64,000 nucleotides of DNA. It comes from Mesorhizobium sp. L-2-11 (lineage in GTDB: Bacteria > Pseudomonadota > Alphaproteobacteria > Rhizobiales > Rhizobiaceae). Where the stretch lies: positions 3,426,001 to 3,490,000 of the forward strand of contig NZ_AP023257.1 in NCBI RefSeq assembly GCF_016756595.1, written 5' to 3'. A program made the position numbers and the translations under genes. Below are positions 26,341-35,501 of the stretch, one piece after another (position 1 is the stretch's first letter; the number at the start of each line of letters is the position of its first letter). Under the pieces are notes generated by a model that was not told the origin of the DNA, ran no database searches, and saw only the letters and a program-made list of their open reading frames with translations.

Positions 26341-27306
26341 TTAGTCCGCGCCTTCCTGAGGATCGATCGCCGAGGCCTCCGTGGCCAAAACCTGGATTTC
26401 CGTGTTCTGCCCGGCCACGACGGTAAAATCTTTCTGATAGATGCGGTCGCGGTTCTTGGCGATAATGGTGTAGTCGCCCTCGGCAAGCACCATCGAAGCA
26501 AAGGCGCCGACGGTTTCCTGGATGGGATCGCCGGACTCGTTGAGCAACGACCAGGAGGTGTCGGCGATCGCCTCTCCGCCCGGCTCGCGCACCAGCTTCA
26601 TGGTCATCTCCGCCGCACGATGCTCGACGGCCGCTTCGGTCAGCTTGCCGGCCTCGACGCGGATGTCAGAGCGGATGACCGCATTCACCGAGCCATAGGT
26701 CGAGACGACGTGATAGACGCCTGCGTTCAGCCGCACGACGCTGTTCGGCTCGACATCGGGTATGATCAGGGCGCGATCGTGATTGGCCTCGGCCTGGCCT
26801 TCATAGATCGAAAAGCGCAATTTCTTCGGCGGTATGCGCAATCCGCCCGACAGCACGGCGTCGAGCTTGAGTCCGCCGGCATCGAGCACAAGGCTTTCGC
26901 GCTTGGCGTCCTTGCCGAGGGTGATGCGCTTGGTGGCACCGGCCCGGCCGTAAGAGGCATGGACAAGATAGCTGCCGGGCTCGAGCTGGAACACCGCGCT
27001 GCCGCCATGGGCGGAAGCGACCATCGGCAGCTTGCCGTCGCCGGTGGGGTCAGGCTTGAAGACGCGCCAGACGATGCCGCGGGTGATGTCGGCGCCCTTG
27101 TCGGTCAACTGCGCCGACAGCGTGATCGCGCCGCTGCTCCTCGCTGCCAGGGGTGCATCGCTTTTCGGAGGCGCATAGTTCGAAATTCCGGGAAGCTTCA
27201 GATCACCGAGGCCGTCCGCATCTTGAGCTGCGGCAAGCGAAACCGGCACCATCAACAGTGCGGCAGCGAGCCAGATCGGGAAAAGTCGCAATGTCCCCTC
27301 AAACAT
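26341..27306 (-). CDS. Exported protein of unknown function with beta-rich repeats
   Basis: About 321 residues from ATG 27306 (TTG 27342 is an alternative). A signal peptide ends near SLAAAQDA. The mature part has repeated beta-sandwich-like segments built around Gly-Ala-Tyr motifs: LEPGSYLVHASYGRAG, LNAGVYHVVSTYGSV and LAEGDYTIIAKNRDR, each likely a carboxypeptidase-regulatory/PEGA-like unit. It ends acidic (DPQEGAD). It lies tail-to-tail with the acyltransferase. Function is unknown; a periplasmic binding or scaffold role is possible. Confidence 0.6.
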   Translation of the reverse strand: MFEGTLRLFPIWLAAALLMVPVSLAAAQDADGLGDLKLPGISNYAPPKSDAPLAARSSGAITLSAQLTDKGADITRGIVWRVFKPDPTGDGKLPMVASAHGGSAVFQLEPGSYLVHASYGRAGATKRITLGKDAKRESLVLDAGGLKLDAVLSGGLRIPPKKLRFSIYEGQAEANHDRALIIPDVEPNSVVRLNAGVYHVVSTYGSVNAVIRSDIRVEAGKLTEAAVEHRAAEMTMKLVREPGGEAIADTSWSLLNESGDPIQETVGAFASMVLAEGDYTIIAKNRDRIYQKDFTVVAGQNTEIQVLATEASAIDPQEGAD

Positions 27307-27461
27307 GGCTTGCGTTGAAGCCCAAGGCGGTGGCAATTTCAAGGCTTAAGAGTCCGATCAGCTTCTGCTAGAGGCTCTTTGTCGGCGCGCCGCGCCAATG
27401 CCCGAGCCGCCCGATGCCCCGATGGTGCGCTTCAGCTTAAATTCCAAGGAGACTTGCGCCC

Positions 27462-28046
27462 ATGGCGTCGCCGATCATCGATTTTCTGCTGACCCGAAAT
27501 TCCGCGCCGATCCCGGAGCTTAAGGAACCAGCACCTAGCGACGCTGACATCGCGACGATGATTGCCGCCGCCTCGCGGGTGCCGGACCACGGCCGGCTCG
27601 AGCCCTGGCGCTTCATCCTCTACCGGGGCGAGGCACGCGTCGAGATCGGCAAGAAGCTGGCAGCCCTTGCCGCACAGCGCGAAGGGCCGCTGCCAGAAGG
27701 CCGCCACAACCAGGAACTGGCGCGCTTTTCGCGCGCGCCGCTGGTGATCGGCGTGGTGTCGAGTCCGAAGGAAAACCCAAAAATCCCGCAATGGGAGATG
27801 TTCCTGTCCGGCGGCATGGCGGCGATGAACCTCATGATAGCAGCCAATGCGCTGGGCTATGGCACCAACATGATCAGCAACTGGTATTCCGATGTGCCGG
27901 AGGGCAGGGCGATCCTGGGACTGGCGCCGCATGAGCGGGTCGTCGGATTCGTCCATATCGGCTCCTATCAGGGGCCGGCGCCCGAGCGGCCGCGGCCTGA
28001 TCCGGCAAAGCTCTATGCCGACTATGCAGGGCCGTGGGTGGGCTGA
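27462..28046 (+). CDS. Nitroreductase family protein, YdjA-like
   Basis: 194 residues with AAGGAG 10 bases upstream. Conserved FMN-site pieces: ASRVPDHGRLEPWRFIL, RFSRAPLVIGVV, GGMAAMNLMIAANALGYGTN, HERVVGFVHIGS. The short length fits the YdjA-type, minimal nitroreductases. NAD(P)H-dependent reduction of nitro or quinone compounds is known of the family; the true substrate is unknown. It abuts the flavin reductase gene (stop and next ATG adjacent), so they form an operon. Confidence 0.88.
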   Translation: MASPIIDFLLTRNSAPIPELKEPAPSDADIATMIAAASRVPDHGRLEPWRFILYRGEARVEIGKKLAALAAQREGPLPEGRHNQELARFSRAPLVIGVVSSPKENPKIPQWEMFLSGGMAAMNLMIAANALGYGTNMISNWYSDVPEGRAILGLAPHERVVGFVHIGSYQGPAPERPRPDPAKLYADYAGPWVG

Positions 28047-28655
28047 ATGTTCTACGAGCCGTCTAAAGGTCACGGGCTGCCGCATGACCCGTCCAAGGCG
28101 ATCGTGGCACCACGGCCGATCGGCTGGATCTCGACGGTGAACAAGGCTGGCGAGGTCAACCTCGCCCCCTATTCCTTCTTCAATGCGTTTTCGACGCGGC
28201 CCTTCATCGTCTGGTTTTCGTCCGAAGGCGAGAAGGACAGCGCCACCTTCGCCGAAGAAACAGGCGAGTTCGTCGCCAATCTCGTCAGCCGCGATCTCGC
28301 TGAAAAAATGGTCCGCACGGCGGTCGATGCGCCGCGCGGCGTCACCGAATTCGACTATGCTGATCTCACCATGGCGCCTTCGCGTCTTGTTGCGCCGCCC
28401 CGTGTCGCGGCAGCGCCCGCGGCGCTTGAATGCCGGGTGACGGAAATCCTGCGGCCAAAGGCACTGGACGGGACGCTTACCAGCGCTGTCGTCGTTGCCG
28501 GCGAAGTCGTCGGCGTGCATATCGATGATGCATTTCTGAAAGACGGCATGTTCGATATCGTCAAGGCGGGCAATGTCGGCCGTCTCGGCTATATGGACTA
28601 TGCCAGCGTCAGCGAGATATTTTCAATGAGCCGGCCTCGCTGGAGAAAAGATTAG
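28047..28655 (+). CDS. Flavin reductase family protein
   Basis: 202 residues. VAPRPIGWISTVNKAGEVNL and APYSFFNAFSTRPFIVWFSS are the flavin-reductase-like (FMN-binding split barrel) signatures, with CRVTEILRP and the end LGYMDYASVSEIFSMSRP. This subgroup binds FMN but need not supply flavin to a monooxygenase. The ATG directly follows the nitroreductase TGA. Confidence 0.85.
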   Translation: MFYEPSKGHGLPHDPSKAIVAPRPIGWISTVNKAGEVNLAPYSFFNAFSTRPFIVWFSSEGEKDSATFAEETGEFVANLVSRDLAEKMVRTAVDAPRGVTEFDYADLTMAPSRLVAPPRVAAAPAALECRVTEILRPKALDGTLTSAVVVAGEVVGVHIDDAFLKDGMFDIVKAGNVGRLGYMDYASVSEIFSMSRPRWRKD

Positions 28656-28667
28656 GCTGGCAAAATA

Positions 28668-29549
28668 TTAGGCCGGAATCCCTGCCGCTCTGGCTCGCGC
28701 CAGAAGTCGCTCTGCCAGCGTGAGATGCGGCCGGTCGTACATCTTGCCATCGATGCCGACGACGCCGGGATTTCCAGCCGCCTCGAATGCCTCGACGATC
28801 ACCAGGGCGTGTTTCACCGCCTCGGCCGACGGCGTGAAGGCGGCGTTGATGGCCGGCACTTGCGCCGGATGGATCGCCATCTTGCCGGTGAAGCCGTCGC
28901 GCTCTGCCTCGGCGCATTCCGCCGCGAAGCCGGCCATGTCGCGAAAGTGCGGAAAAACCGTGTCGATCGCCGCGACTTCCGCAGCACCCGCGGCGAGGAT
29001 GGCCATGGTGCGGGCGAAGCGGAACACATCGGTGTAGCGGCCGTTCTCGTCGCGGGCCGTGCGCGCACCGATTGCTGCCGATAGATCTTCCGCACCCCAG
29101 GTCACGCCGACAAGCCGCGCACTTGCGTTGGCGTAGGTCGCAGCCGCCAGCACGCCGGCAGCTGTTTCGGTGATGATCGGCAGGATTTTTATCGCACCAT
29201 CCGGCAGCCCGCTTTCGGCCTCGTGCACCCTGAGCTTGGCCGAGAGATGCTGGACATCCTGGCCGCTGTTCGACTTCGGCAGCATGATGCCGTGGGGTTT
29301 CACCGGCACGAGTGCCGCCAGGTCGTCATCGGTCAGGCCGGCCGAGAGATCATTGATGCGGACATAGATTGCGGATCTGGTTTGTTGCCTGTGTTCGGTG
29401 ATGAAGCGTGCGGCGATGTCGCGTGCCAAAGCCTTGTTTTGTGGCGCAACCGAATCCTCGAGATCGACGATGACCACGTCGGCGTCGGCGCCAAACGCCT
29501 TTTCCAGCTTCTTTTCGGAATCGCCGGGAACGAACAGCAGCGAGCGCAT
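28668..29549 (-). CDS. CitE-like CoA ester lyase (HpcH/HpaI aldolase family)
   Basis: 293 residues. Motifs RSLLFVPGDSEKKLEKAF, VDLEDSVAPQNKALAR, VRINDLSAGLTDDDLAALV, GVTWGAEDLSAAIGARTARD and GKMAIHPAQVPAIN give the CitE/malyl-CoA lyase barrel with its acidic metal ligands. Free-standing CitE-like proteins cleave malyl-CoA, beta-methylmalyl-CoA or citramalyl-CoA. Which one cannot be told. It begins 3 bases after the MaoC-type gene, so the dehydratase and lyase probably act on successive CoA intermediates. Confidence 0.85.
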   Translation of the reverse strand: MRSLLFVPGDSEKKLEKAFGADADVVIVDLEDSVAPQNKALARDIAARFITEHRQQTRSAIYVRINDLSAGLTDDDLAALVPVKPHGIMLPKSNSGQDVQHLSAKLRVHEAESGLPDGAIKILPIITETAAGVLAAATYANASARLVGVTWGAEDLSAAIGARTARDENGRYTDVFRFARTMAILAAGAAEVAAIDTVFPHFRDMAGFAAECAEAERDGFTGKMAIHPAQVPAINAAFTPSAEAVKHALVIVEAFEAAGNPGVVGIDGKMYDRPHLTLAERLLARARAAGIPA

Positions 29550-29552
29550 CGG

Positions 29553-30005
29553 TCAGGCCGCCTTCTTCATCATCATCGCCTGCCTCGTGCATTTGGCAAC
29601 GAGCACGTCATTCTGATTATAGGCGCGGTGCTCGAATTCGACGATACCGCGGTCCGGCTTCGACCTGGAGTCGCGCACCGACACCACCGTCGTCTCGACG
29701 CGGATCGTGTCGCCGTGGAAGACCGGATGCGGAAACACCGTCTCCTTCATGCCGAGATTGGCGATTGTGGTGCCGACGGTGATGTCGTTCACCGAAATGC
29801 CGATCATCAGGCCCAGCGTGAACAGCGAATTGACCAGCGGCTTGCCCCATTCACTTTTGGCGGCGAAGTCGAAATCGATGTGCAGCGGCTGCGGGTTCAG
29901 CGTCATTACCGAAAACAGCATGTTGTCGCTTTCAGTGACGGTTTTCCGCAGCGTGTGCCGGAAGACATGGCCGACGACGAACTCTTCCAGATAAAGCCCA
30001 GCCAT
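29553..30005 (-). CDS. MaoC-family (R)-hydratase/dehydratase
   Basis: 150 residues from ATG 30005; the frame stays open far upstream but that lies in repeats and the next gene. Hot-dog fold signatures: TVTESDNMLFSVMTLNPQPL followed by HIDFDFA, LMIGISVNDITVGTTIANLG and FHGDTIRVETTVVSVRDSRS. The family hydrates 2-enoyl-CoA. Beside a CitE-like lyase, a mesaconyl-CoA or methylmalyl-CoA step is a reasonable guess. The usual mesaconyl-CoA hydratase is about twice as long. Confidence 0.8.
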   Translation of the reverse strand: MAGLYLEEFVVGHVFRHTLRKTVTESDNMLFSVMTLNPQPLHIDFDFAAKSEWGKPLVNSLFTLGLMIGISVNDITVGTTIANLGMKETVFPHPVFHGDTIRVETTVVSVRDSRSKPDRGIVEFEHRAYNQNDVLVAKCTRQAMMMKKAA

Positions 30006-30024
30006 GATCGATGTCCTCCGCTGC

Positions 30025-30071
30025 CGCATCGGCCCGAAAATCGGAATCGATTTTTCGGAAAGCACGATGCG
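30025..30071. repeat. Palindromic repeat, second copy of the 15799 unit
   Basis: CGCATCG ... CGATGCG outer arms with the same CCGAAAATCG-GAAT-CGATTTT(T)CGG core, followed as at 15.8 kb by AAGATTCAAAG and TTAGAGCGT. It lies just upstream of the MaoC gene. Confidence 0.75.
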
Positions 30072-30254
30072 AAGATTCAAAGTGTTAGAGCGTACTTTCC
30101 GAAAGGGACCATGTCGCCCTAAGGAAAGGTTGATAGGCGCTGCATACCGCGCTCGCAAGCCAGTTAACAAACATGGTGAACCGTTCGTAAACCATTTCTG
30201 CCTACGGTCGTCACGGGGCGGGAACGGACTCGGGCTAGGGGCGCAGCGGACGGC

Positions 30255-31376
30255 ATGGTTGTTTCGCATTTCCTGAAATGGATCTACACGGCGAGGGTTT
30301 CGGAGCGCGCCGCTGCGGCAGGCGCTCTGGCTCGCGCCTACATCAATGCCGATCTGCCTTTCGAGGATCGCTGCGCGGCGGAGGCCGCGCTGACGCTGCT
30401 GCTCGACGATGCCTCGTCGAAAGTGCGGCTGGCGATTGCAGAAGCGCTGTCGATGAGCCATCACGCGCCGCTGCAGATCATCAGCGCGCTGGCGTCCGAT
30501 CAACCGGAAGTTGCAAGCCTGGTGCTGGCACGTTCGCCGATGCTCACCGATGCCGATCTGATCGACCGCGTTGCCGGTGGCCAAAAGGCGACGCAGAAAC
30601 TGATCGCGGATCGTGCGCGTGTCTCCATGGCGGTCGCAGCGGCGATCGCCGAAATCGGCGAGCCGGAAGCCTGCGCCACGCTTCTCGCCAACAGCGGCGC
30701 CAACATCGCTTCGCTCAGCTTCCGCCGTATCGCCGAACGCCATGGCCATCTGCCTTCGGTGCGCGAAGCGCTGATTTCCGATGCGCGCCTGCCGGCCGAC
30801 TGCCGGCATATGCTGCTGATAAAACTTGGTGAAACGCTTAAAGGCTCGCCGCTGGTGGTGGCACTGATGGGCCGTGCCAGAACCGAGCGCGTCATGCGCG
30901 ACGCCTGCGTCAAAGCTTCCATGACGCTGATCGAAGGCACGCGCCAGGAAGAACATGCGGCGCTCATCGAGCATCTGCGCCTGCGCGGCGACCTGACCGC
31001 AAGCTTCATCATTCGCACCATCGCGCATGGCAAGGTCGACTTCTTCGGCTCGGCGCTGGTTGCGCTCAGCCAGCAATCCGAACAACGAGTGAGGGCGTTG
31101 CTGGCCGGCGGGCATGACGTGGCGCTGCAGGCGCTGTTCCGCAGCGCCGGCCTTGCCGCGGTCACGCACGCCATCATCCTGCGAGCGCTAAAGATCTGGC
31201 GCGAGGTCGCCAACGGCAAGCGCCTCGCCGGCGTCCAGGAAGTCAGCTGGCTAATGTTGAAGGAATTGGGCGGGCAGTCGGCCGAAGGCGATCTCGCCGG
31301 ATTGGTCAAATCGATCCACCTCGATGCGCTGCGCGAAAACGCGCGTGGCCACGCGCTGGCAATCGCGGCTGCCTAG
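30255..31376 (+). CDS. DUF2336 family protein
   Basis: 373 residues, almost entirely helical and Ala/Leu-rich, with HEAT-like pairs (EDRCAAEAALTLLLDDASSK, VRLAIAEALSMSHHAPLQII). I recognise the alphaproteobacterial DUF2336 family. Members are often linked to regulation or protein interaction; no enzyme activity is known to me. No signal peptide or membrane segment. Its promoter region is the repeat-bearing 30006-30254 interval. Confidence 0.75.
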   Translation: MVVSHFLKWIYTARVSERAAAAGALARAYINADLPFEDRCAAEAALTLLLDDASSKVRLAIAEALSMSHHAPLQIISALASDQPEVASLVLARSPMLTDADLIDRVAGGQKATQKLIADRARVSMAVAAAIAEIGEPEACATLLANSGANIASLSFRRIAERHGHLPSVREALISDARLPADCRHMLLIKLGETLKGSPLVVALMGRARTERVMRDACVKASMTLIEGTRQEEHAALIEHLRLRGDLTASFIIRTIAHGKVDFFGSALVALSQQSEQRVRALLAGGHDVALQALFRSAGLAAVTHAIILRALKIWREVANGKRLAGVQEVSWLMLKELGGQSAEGDLAGLVKSIHLDALRENARGHALAIAAA

Positions 31377-31389
31377 TGTCGGCGACCAG

Positions 31390-31843
31390 AGTTTGCAACC
31401 GTGGCGGTAATAGCGCGGTCTTGTCTTCTTCTCTTGTGGGCCCGAAGGGCGGGCGAGGCCCGTGACTCGCCCTGGGCGGTGGATCGGCGCGCAGCGCCGA
31501 GACGGAAGGGGGGTGTTGGACGGAGTGCGGTTTTTGCCAAGCTGGAACACCCTCATCCGACCGAGCTTCGCTCGGCCACCTTCTCCCACAAGACAAGGGG
31601 AGAAGGGGAGCCAAATCGCTTCTATCGGGCGATGAGAGTTGAAACCGTGGCGGTAATAGCGCGGTTTTGCCTTCTCCCCTTGTGGGAGAAGGTGGATCGG
31701 CGCGCAGCGCCGAGACGGAAGAGGGGTGTTGGACGGAGTGCGTTTTTACCAAGCTGGAGCACCCCTCATCCGACCGAGCTTCGCTCGGCCACCTTCTCCC
31801 ACAGGGGGAGAAGGGGGAGCCAATTTCGAAAGTCAGCGAGGTG
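31390..31843. repeat. Two tandem copies of a ~220-bp palindromic intergenic element
   Basis: Copy 1 (about 31390-31633) and copy 2 (31634-31843) share CCGTGGCGGTAATAGCGCGG, GGATCGGCGCGCAGCGCCGA, GGTGTTGGACGGAGTGCG and CATCCGACCGAGCTTCGCTC, and each closes with a CCTTCTCCCAC...GGGGAGAAG inverted pair. Copy 1 carries an extra ~35-base insert (ending GACTCGCCCTGGGCGGTGGA). The element fills the 500 bases between the convergent DUF2336 and parE genes; no gene is visible in it. Confidence 0.85.
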
Positions 31844-31876
31844 GATGACGATGGTGCTGGGCGGAGCAGAAGACGC

Positions 31877-33928
31877 TCAAATATCCAGCACTTCGGTCTC
31901 GGCGAACTCCGCACGTTCCTGGATGAAGCGGAAGCGGGCTTCCGGCTTGGTGCCCATCAGCGCGTCGACCGCATCCTTGGTCGCCGCCTCGGCGTCGATC
32001 ACATCGACCCTAAGCAGCGTGCGCTTTCTCGGGTCCATGGTGGTTTCCTTGAGCTGGGCGGCCATCATTTCGCCCAACCCCTTGAAGCGGCCGATTTCGA
32101 CCTTGCCGCGGCCTGTGAACTCGGTGCGCAGAAGCTCGTCCTTGTGCACATCGTCGCGGGCATAGGCGACTTTGCCGCCTTGGCGGATTGAGTAGAGCGG
32201 CGGCACCGCCAGATAGAGATGGCCGCCGCGGACCAGGCTCGGCATCTCCTGATAGAAGAAGGTGATCAGCAAAGAAGCGATATGGGCGCCGTCGACGTCG
32301 GCGTCGGTCATGATGATGACCCGGTCGTAGCGCAGATCCTGATCGCGGTATTTTGACCGAGTGCCACAGCCAAGCGCCTGGATCAGGTCGGAAATCTGCT
32401 GGTTGCCAGCCAGCTTGTCGTTGCCGGCGCTGGCGACGTTGAGGATCTTGCCGCGCAGCGGCAGCACTGCCTGGCTGGCGCGGTCACGTGCCTGTTTTGC
32501 CGAGCCGCCGGCCGAATCGCCCTCGACGATGAAGAGCTCGGCACCGGCCGCGGCATTCTGCGTGCAGTCGGCGAGCTTGCCGGGCAGGCGCAGCTTGCGC
32601 ACCGCGCTCTTGCGCGAGACTTCCTTTTCCTGGCGGCGGCGCACCCGCTCGTCAGCACGCGCGATCACCCATTCGAGCAGCTTCGAAGCTTCCTGCGGGT
32701 TGTCGGCCAGCCAGTGATCGAAGGGGTCGCGGATCGCGGCCTCGACGATCCTGATCGCCTCGATCGTCGCCAGCCTGTCCTTGGTCTGGCCGACGAATTC
32801 CGGCTCGCGGATGAACACCGACAGCATGCCCGCCGCCGAGATCATGACGTCTTCCGAGGTGACGATCGAAGCGCGCTTGTTGCCGACCAGCTCGGCATAG
32901 GCGCGCAGGCCGCGGGTCAAGACGTTGCGGAAGCCGGCCTCATGGGTGCCGCCTTCGCCGGTCGGGATGGTGTTGCAGTAGGAATTGAGAAATCCGTCGC
33001 CGCCGAACCAGGTCACCGCCCATTCGAGCGAGCCGTGGCCGCCTTGCCTGTCGCTTTTGCCGGCAAAGATTTCGCGGGTGACCTGGAATTCGTCGCCGAG
33101 CGAGGCTTTCAGATAATCCTTGAGGCCACCGGGAAAATGGAACTCGGCCTTGGCCGGCGTCGTGTCCTTCTCCTTGATCAGCGAGGGATCGCAGGTCCAG
33201 CGGATCTCGACGCCGCCGAACAGATAGGCCTTCGAGCGGGTCATGCGGTAGAGCCGCGCCGGCTCGAAAGCGGCACCCTTGCCGAAGATCTGTTCGTCGG
33301 GATGGAAGCGGATCCTGGTGCCGCGGCGGTTATGCACCTCGCCGAGCTGCTCCAGGCCGGTCACCGGAACGCCGCGCGAAAAGCGCTGGCGATAGAGCTG
33401 GCGGCCCCGCGCGACCTCGACCTCGAGATGGTCCGACAGCGCGTTGACGACGGAGACGCCGACGCCGTGCAGGCCGCCCGAGGTTTCGTAGACCTTGCTG
33501 TCGAACTTGCCGCCCGAATGCAGCGTCGTCATGATGACTTCGAGCGCCGGCTTCTTGAATTTCGGATGCGGATCGACTGGAATGCCGCGGCCATTGTCGG
33601 TCACCGCCAGATATCCGTCGGCCGAAAGCTCGACATCGATGAAGGTCGCGTGGCCGGCGACCGCCTCGTCCATCGAATTGTCGATGACCTCGGCGAACAA
33701 ATGGTGCATCGCCTTGTCGTCGGTGCCGCCGATATACATGCCGGGCCGCCGCCGCACCGGCTCCAGTCCTTCCAGAACCTCGATGTCGGCGGCACTGTAG
33801 CTCTCGCTGCCGTCGCGGGATGCCGGCCGCTTCGCCGCCTGCACCAGCGGGTCGGCCGGGCGCACGGTGGCGCGAACCGGTTGCGGCTGCTTGTCAAGAT
33901 TGCCGAAAAGATCGTTGCTGTCGTTCAT
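31877..33928 (-). CDS. parE: DNA topoisomerase IV subunit B
   Basis: 683 residues. GHKL ATPase motifs [27 protein letters not shown] and [21 protein letters not shown] motifs [20 protein letters not shown] and [12 protein letters not shown]. Length and lack of a GyrB-type C-terminal insertion favour ParE over GyrB. It decatenates daughter chromosomes with ParC (not in the window). The N-terminal 45 residues are a variable polar leader. Confidence 0.93.
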   Translation of the reverse strand: MNDSNDLFGNLDKQPQPVRATVRPADPLVQAAKRPASRDGSESYSAADIEVLEGLEPVRRRPGMYIGGTDDKAMHHLFAEVIDNSMDEAVAGHATFIDVELSADGYLAVTDNGRGIPVDPHPKFKKPALEVIMTTLHSGGKFDSKVYETSGGLHGVGVSVVNALSDHLEVEVARGRQLYRQRFSRGVPVTGLEQLGEVHNRRGTRIRFHPDEQIFGKGAAFEPARLYRMTRSKAYLFGGVEIRWTCDPSLIKEKDTTPAKAEFHFPGGLKDYLKASLGDEFQVTREIFAGKSDRQGGHGSLEWAVTWFGGDGFLNSYCNTIPTGEGGTHEAGFRNVLTRGLRAYAELVGNKRASIVTSEDVMISAAGMLSVFIREPEFVGQTKDRLATIEAIRIVEAAIRDPFDHWLADNPQEASKLLEWVIARADERVRRRQEKEVSRKSAVRKLRLPGKLADCTQNAAAGAELFIVEGDSAGGSAKQARDRASQAVLPLRGKILNVASAGNDKLAGNQQISDLIQALGCGTRSKYRDQDLRYDRVIIMTDADVDGAHIASLLITFFYQEMPSLVRGGHLYLAVPPLYSIRQGGKVAYARDDVHKDELLRTEFTGRGKVEIGRFKGLGEMMAAQLKETTMDPRKRTLLRVDVIDAEAATKDAVDALMGTKPEARFRFIQERAEFAETEVLDI

Positions 33929-34195
33929 GCTGATCCTGGATTGCGATGCTGCGAATCACCACCCGATACTGCCACGCTTTTTGCGGGCAGGCGACGGAGG
34001 TTCCCGTTACGTTCGAGGATAGAGCCTCTTACTGCAAAACCATTCGACAACCAAGCGGCGGAAATGCGTCGAGGGCATCGACGTTTTGTAAACCTTGTCC
34101 GAAGGTTACGCCGGAAGGTTGGCCGAAAAAGGGTATTCGCGGATTGCTGCTGACCTAGGATGCGGCAGAACCCGTGAAGAGGCTGTCGCTTAGGC

Positions 34196-35365
34196 ATGTT
34201 GGATTACAGTTCGCTCCTGCTTGCGGCAGCGCTGTCGGGCACGTGCCTCAGCATCACCATGTTTGCGATCTGGTTCACCGCGCCACAGGCACGCTTTGTG
34301 CTGTCTGTGGCGTGCGGCATTCTCGTGCTCGTCGCGCATGTGGTCCTGTTCTGGCATTATGCCAGGCATCCCAGCCCCTGGCTTTGCCAGATCCTGCTTG
34401 CGCTTCTCAGCCTGGGCTTCCTGACCCTCTGCCTGTCGGCCATGCAGTATCTCGGCGTCCGCGACTACAGGCGCGCCATCTTGCCGACCCTGGCTGCGAT
34501 GGCGGTTTGCGCAGGCGCGACCTCGCTGGGCCTTGATGGCGTCGGCTTCATCGTCACCTACGCGACGGTAACGGCGCTGCTCTCGCTTATCGGGGTGATG
34601 TTCTGGATCAAAGGTGGCCATGATCGCCGGATATTGCTGGTCGTTTCGTTCCTGAGCGGCGTCTGTGCGCTGTCCTTCGGACTTTGCGGCACGGTCCTGC
34701 TGGTCAAGGGCCAATGGGTGCTCGGCGTTGCGCCCGACAACTGGGCCGAACGGTTGAATTCCGCCGTGGCGGTCGCCTGCATGACGGGACTCGGCGCATT
34801 GACGCTCTCCCTGCATCATTTGCAGGCGCAGATCGAACTGAAGGCCGAGACTATGACCGACCCCTTGACCGGGCTGATGAACCGGCGGGCGTTGACGGCA
34901 TTCTACGGTGAGCGGGTTTTCGGCCCGTTCATGTCCGTCGCCATGTTCGACCTCGATCATTTCAAAAAAACGAACGATGTATTCGGTCATCCGGTCGGCG
35001 ATCAGGTTCTGCGCCGCTTCGCCGCTGTCATCAGGAAATATGCCAGGACCGGAGTCGACGCCTTCCGGCTGGGCGGCGAGGAATTCGTCCTCGTCATGTC
35101 GCGGATGACTGAAGAGAAGGCTTACGACATTGCGAGCAAGATCAGCGTCGCCTTCGGCACGGAAGTCGTCGCCACCCAGCTTGGTCCGTTGCGCAGCACA
35201 GTCAGTGGCGGCATCGGCTTTGGCGGGACGGATGGCACCAGTCTCGACAATGTGCTGGCCGAAGCCGACGCTGCACTCTATGCGGCAAAGCGCGCCGGGC
35301 GAAATCGCGTCGTCGCCCAGAACAAGGCGAGCAAGGCCGACGCGCCGGCCTTGCGTTCGGCCTGA
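34196..35365 (+). CDS. Membrane-bound diguanylate cyclase (GGDEF, GGEEF form)
   Basis: 389 residues. Residues 1 to about 205 contain around six hydrophobic helices, an uncharacterised membrane sensor. A GGDEF domain follows (about 215-370): DPLTGLMNRRAL, MFDLDHFKKTNDVFGHPVGD, LGGEEFVLVM and GRNRVVAQN. All catalytic residues are present, so c-di-GMP synthesis is expected. The inhibitory I-site would be RxxD just before the GGEEF; the protein has RTGV there, so product inhibition is probably absent. 33929-34195, shared with parE, shows no further gene. Confidence 0.88.
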   Translation: MLDYSSLLLAAALSGTCLSITMFAIWFTAPQARFVLSVACGILVLVAHVVLFWHYARHPSPWLCQILLALLSLGFLTLCLSAMQYLGVRDYRRAILPTLAAMAVCAGATSLGLDGVGFIVTYATVTALLSLIGVMFWIKGGHDRRILLVVSFLSGVCALSFGLCGTVLLVKGQWVLGVAPDNWAERLNSAVAVACMTGLGALTLSLHHLQAQIELKAETMTDPLTGLMNRRALTAFYGERVFGPFMSVAMFDLDHFKKTNDVFGHPVGDQVLRRFAAVIRKYARTGVDAFRLGGEEFVLVMSRMTEEKAYDIASKISVAFGTEVVATQLGPLRSTVSGGIGFGGTDGTSLDNVLAEADAALYAAKRAGRNRVVAQNKASKADAPALRSA

Positions 35366-35386
35366 TTGAGGCTTCTATCTTCTTGT

Positions 35387-35501
35387 TAGACCATGATCTT
35401 GTCCGAAAACCGGTTTCCACTTTTCGGGATCGTGGTCTATCTCCTTGTTAGACCATGATCTTGTCCGAAAACCGGATTCCACTTTTCGGGATCATGGTTT
35501 A
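35387..35501. repeat. Tandem pair of CCATGATC-family palindromes
   Basis: Two 53-base copies with a 62-base period: TAGACCATGATCTTGTCCGA, AAACCGGTTTCCACTTTTCG then GGATCGTGGTCTA (second copy with GATCATGGTTTA). The second copy overlaps the gcvP stop codon. It lies between the convergent cyclase and gcvP genes and may act as a bidirectional terminator. Confidence 0.85.

Noticed and set aside
29553..31169. 538-residue version of the MaoC protein
   Set aside because: The extension is antisense to the DUF2336 gene and crosses palindromic repeats; the MaoC fold starts at ATG 30005.
31390..31843. CRISPR array
   Set aside because: There are only two copies of a long palindromic element, with no short regular repeat/spacer period and no cas genes.
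31877..33928. gyrB
   Set aside because: Length and domain layout fit ParE better, without the GyrB-type C-terminal insertion; gyrB is expected elsewhere.
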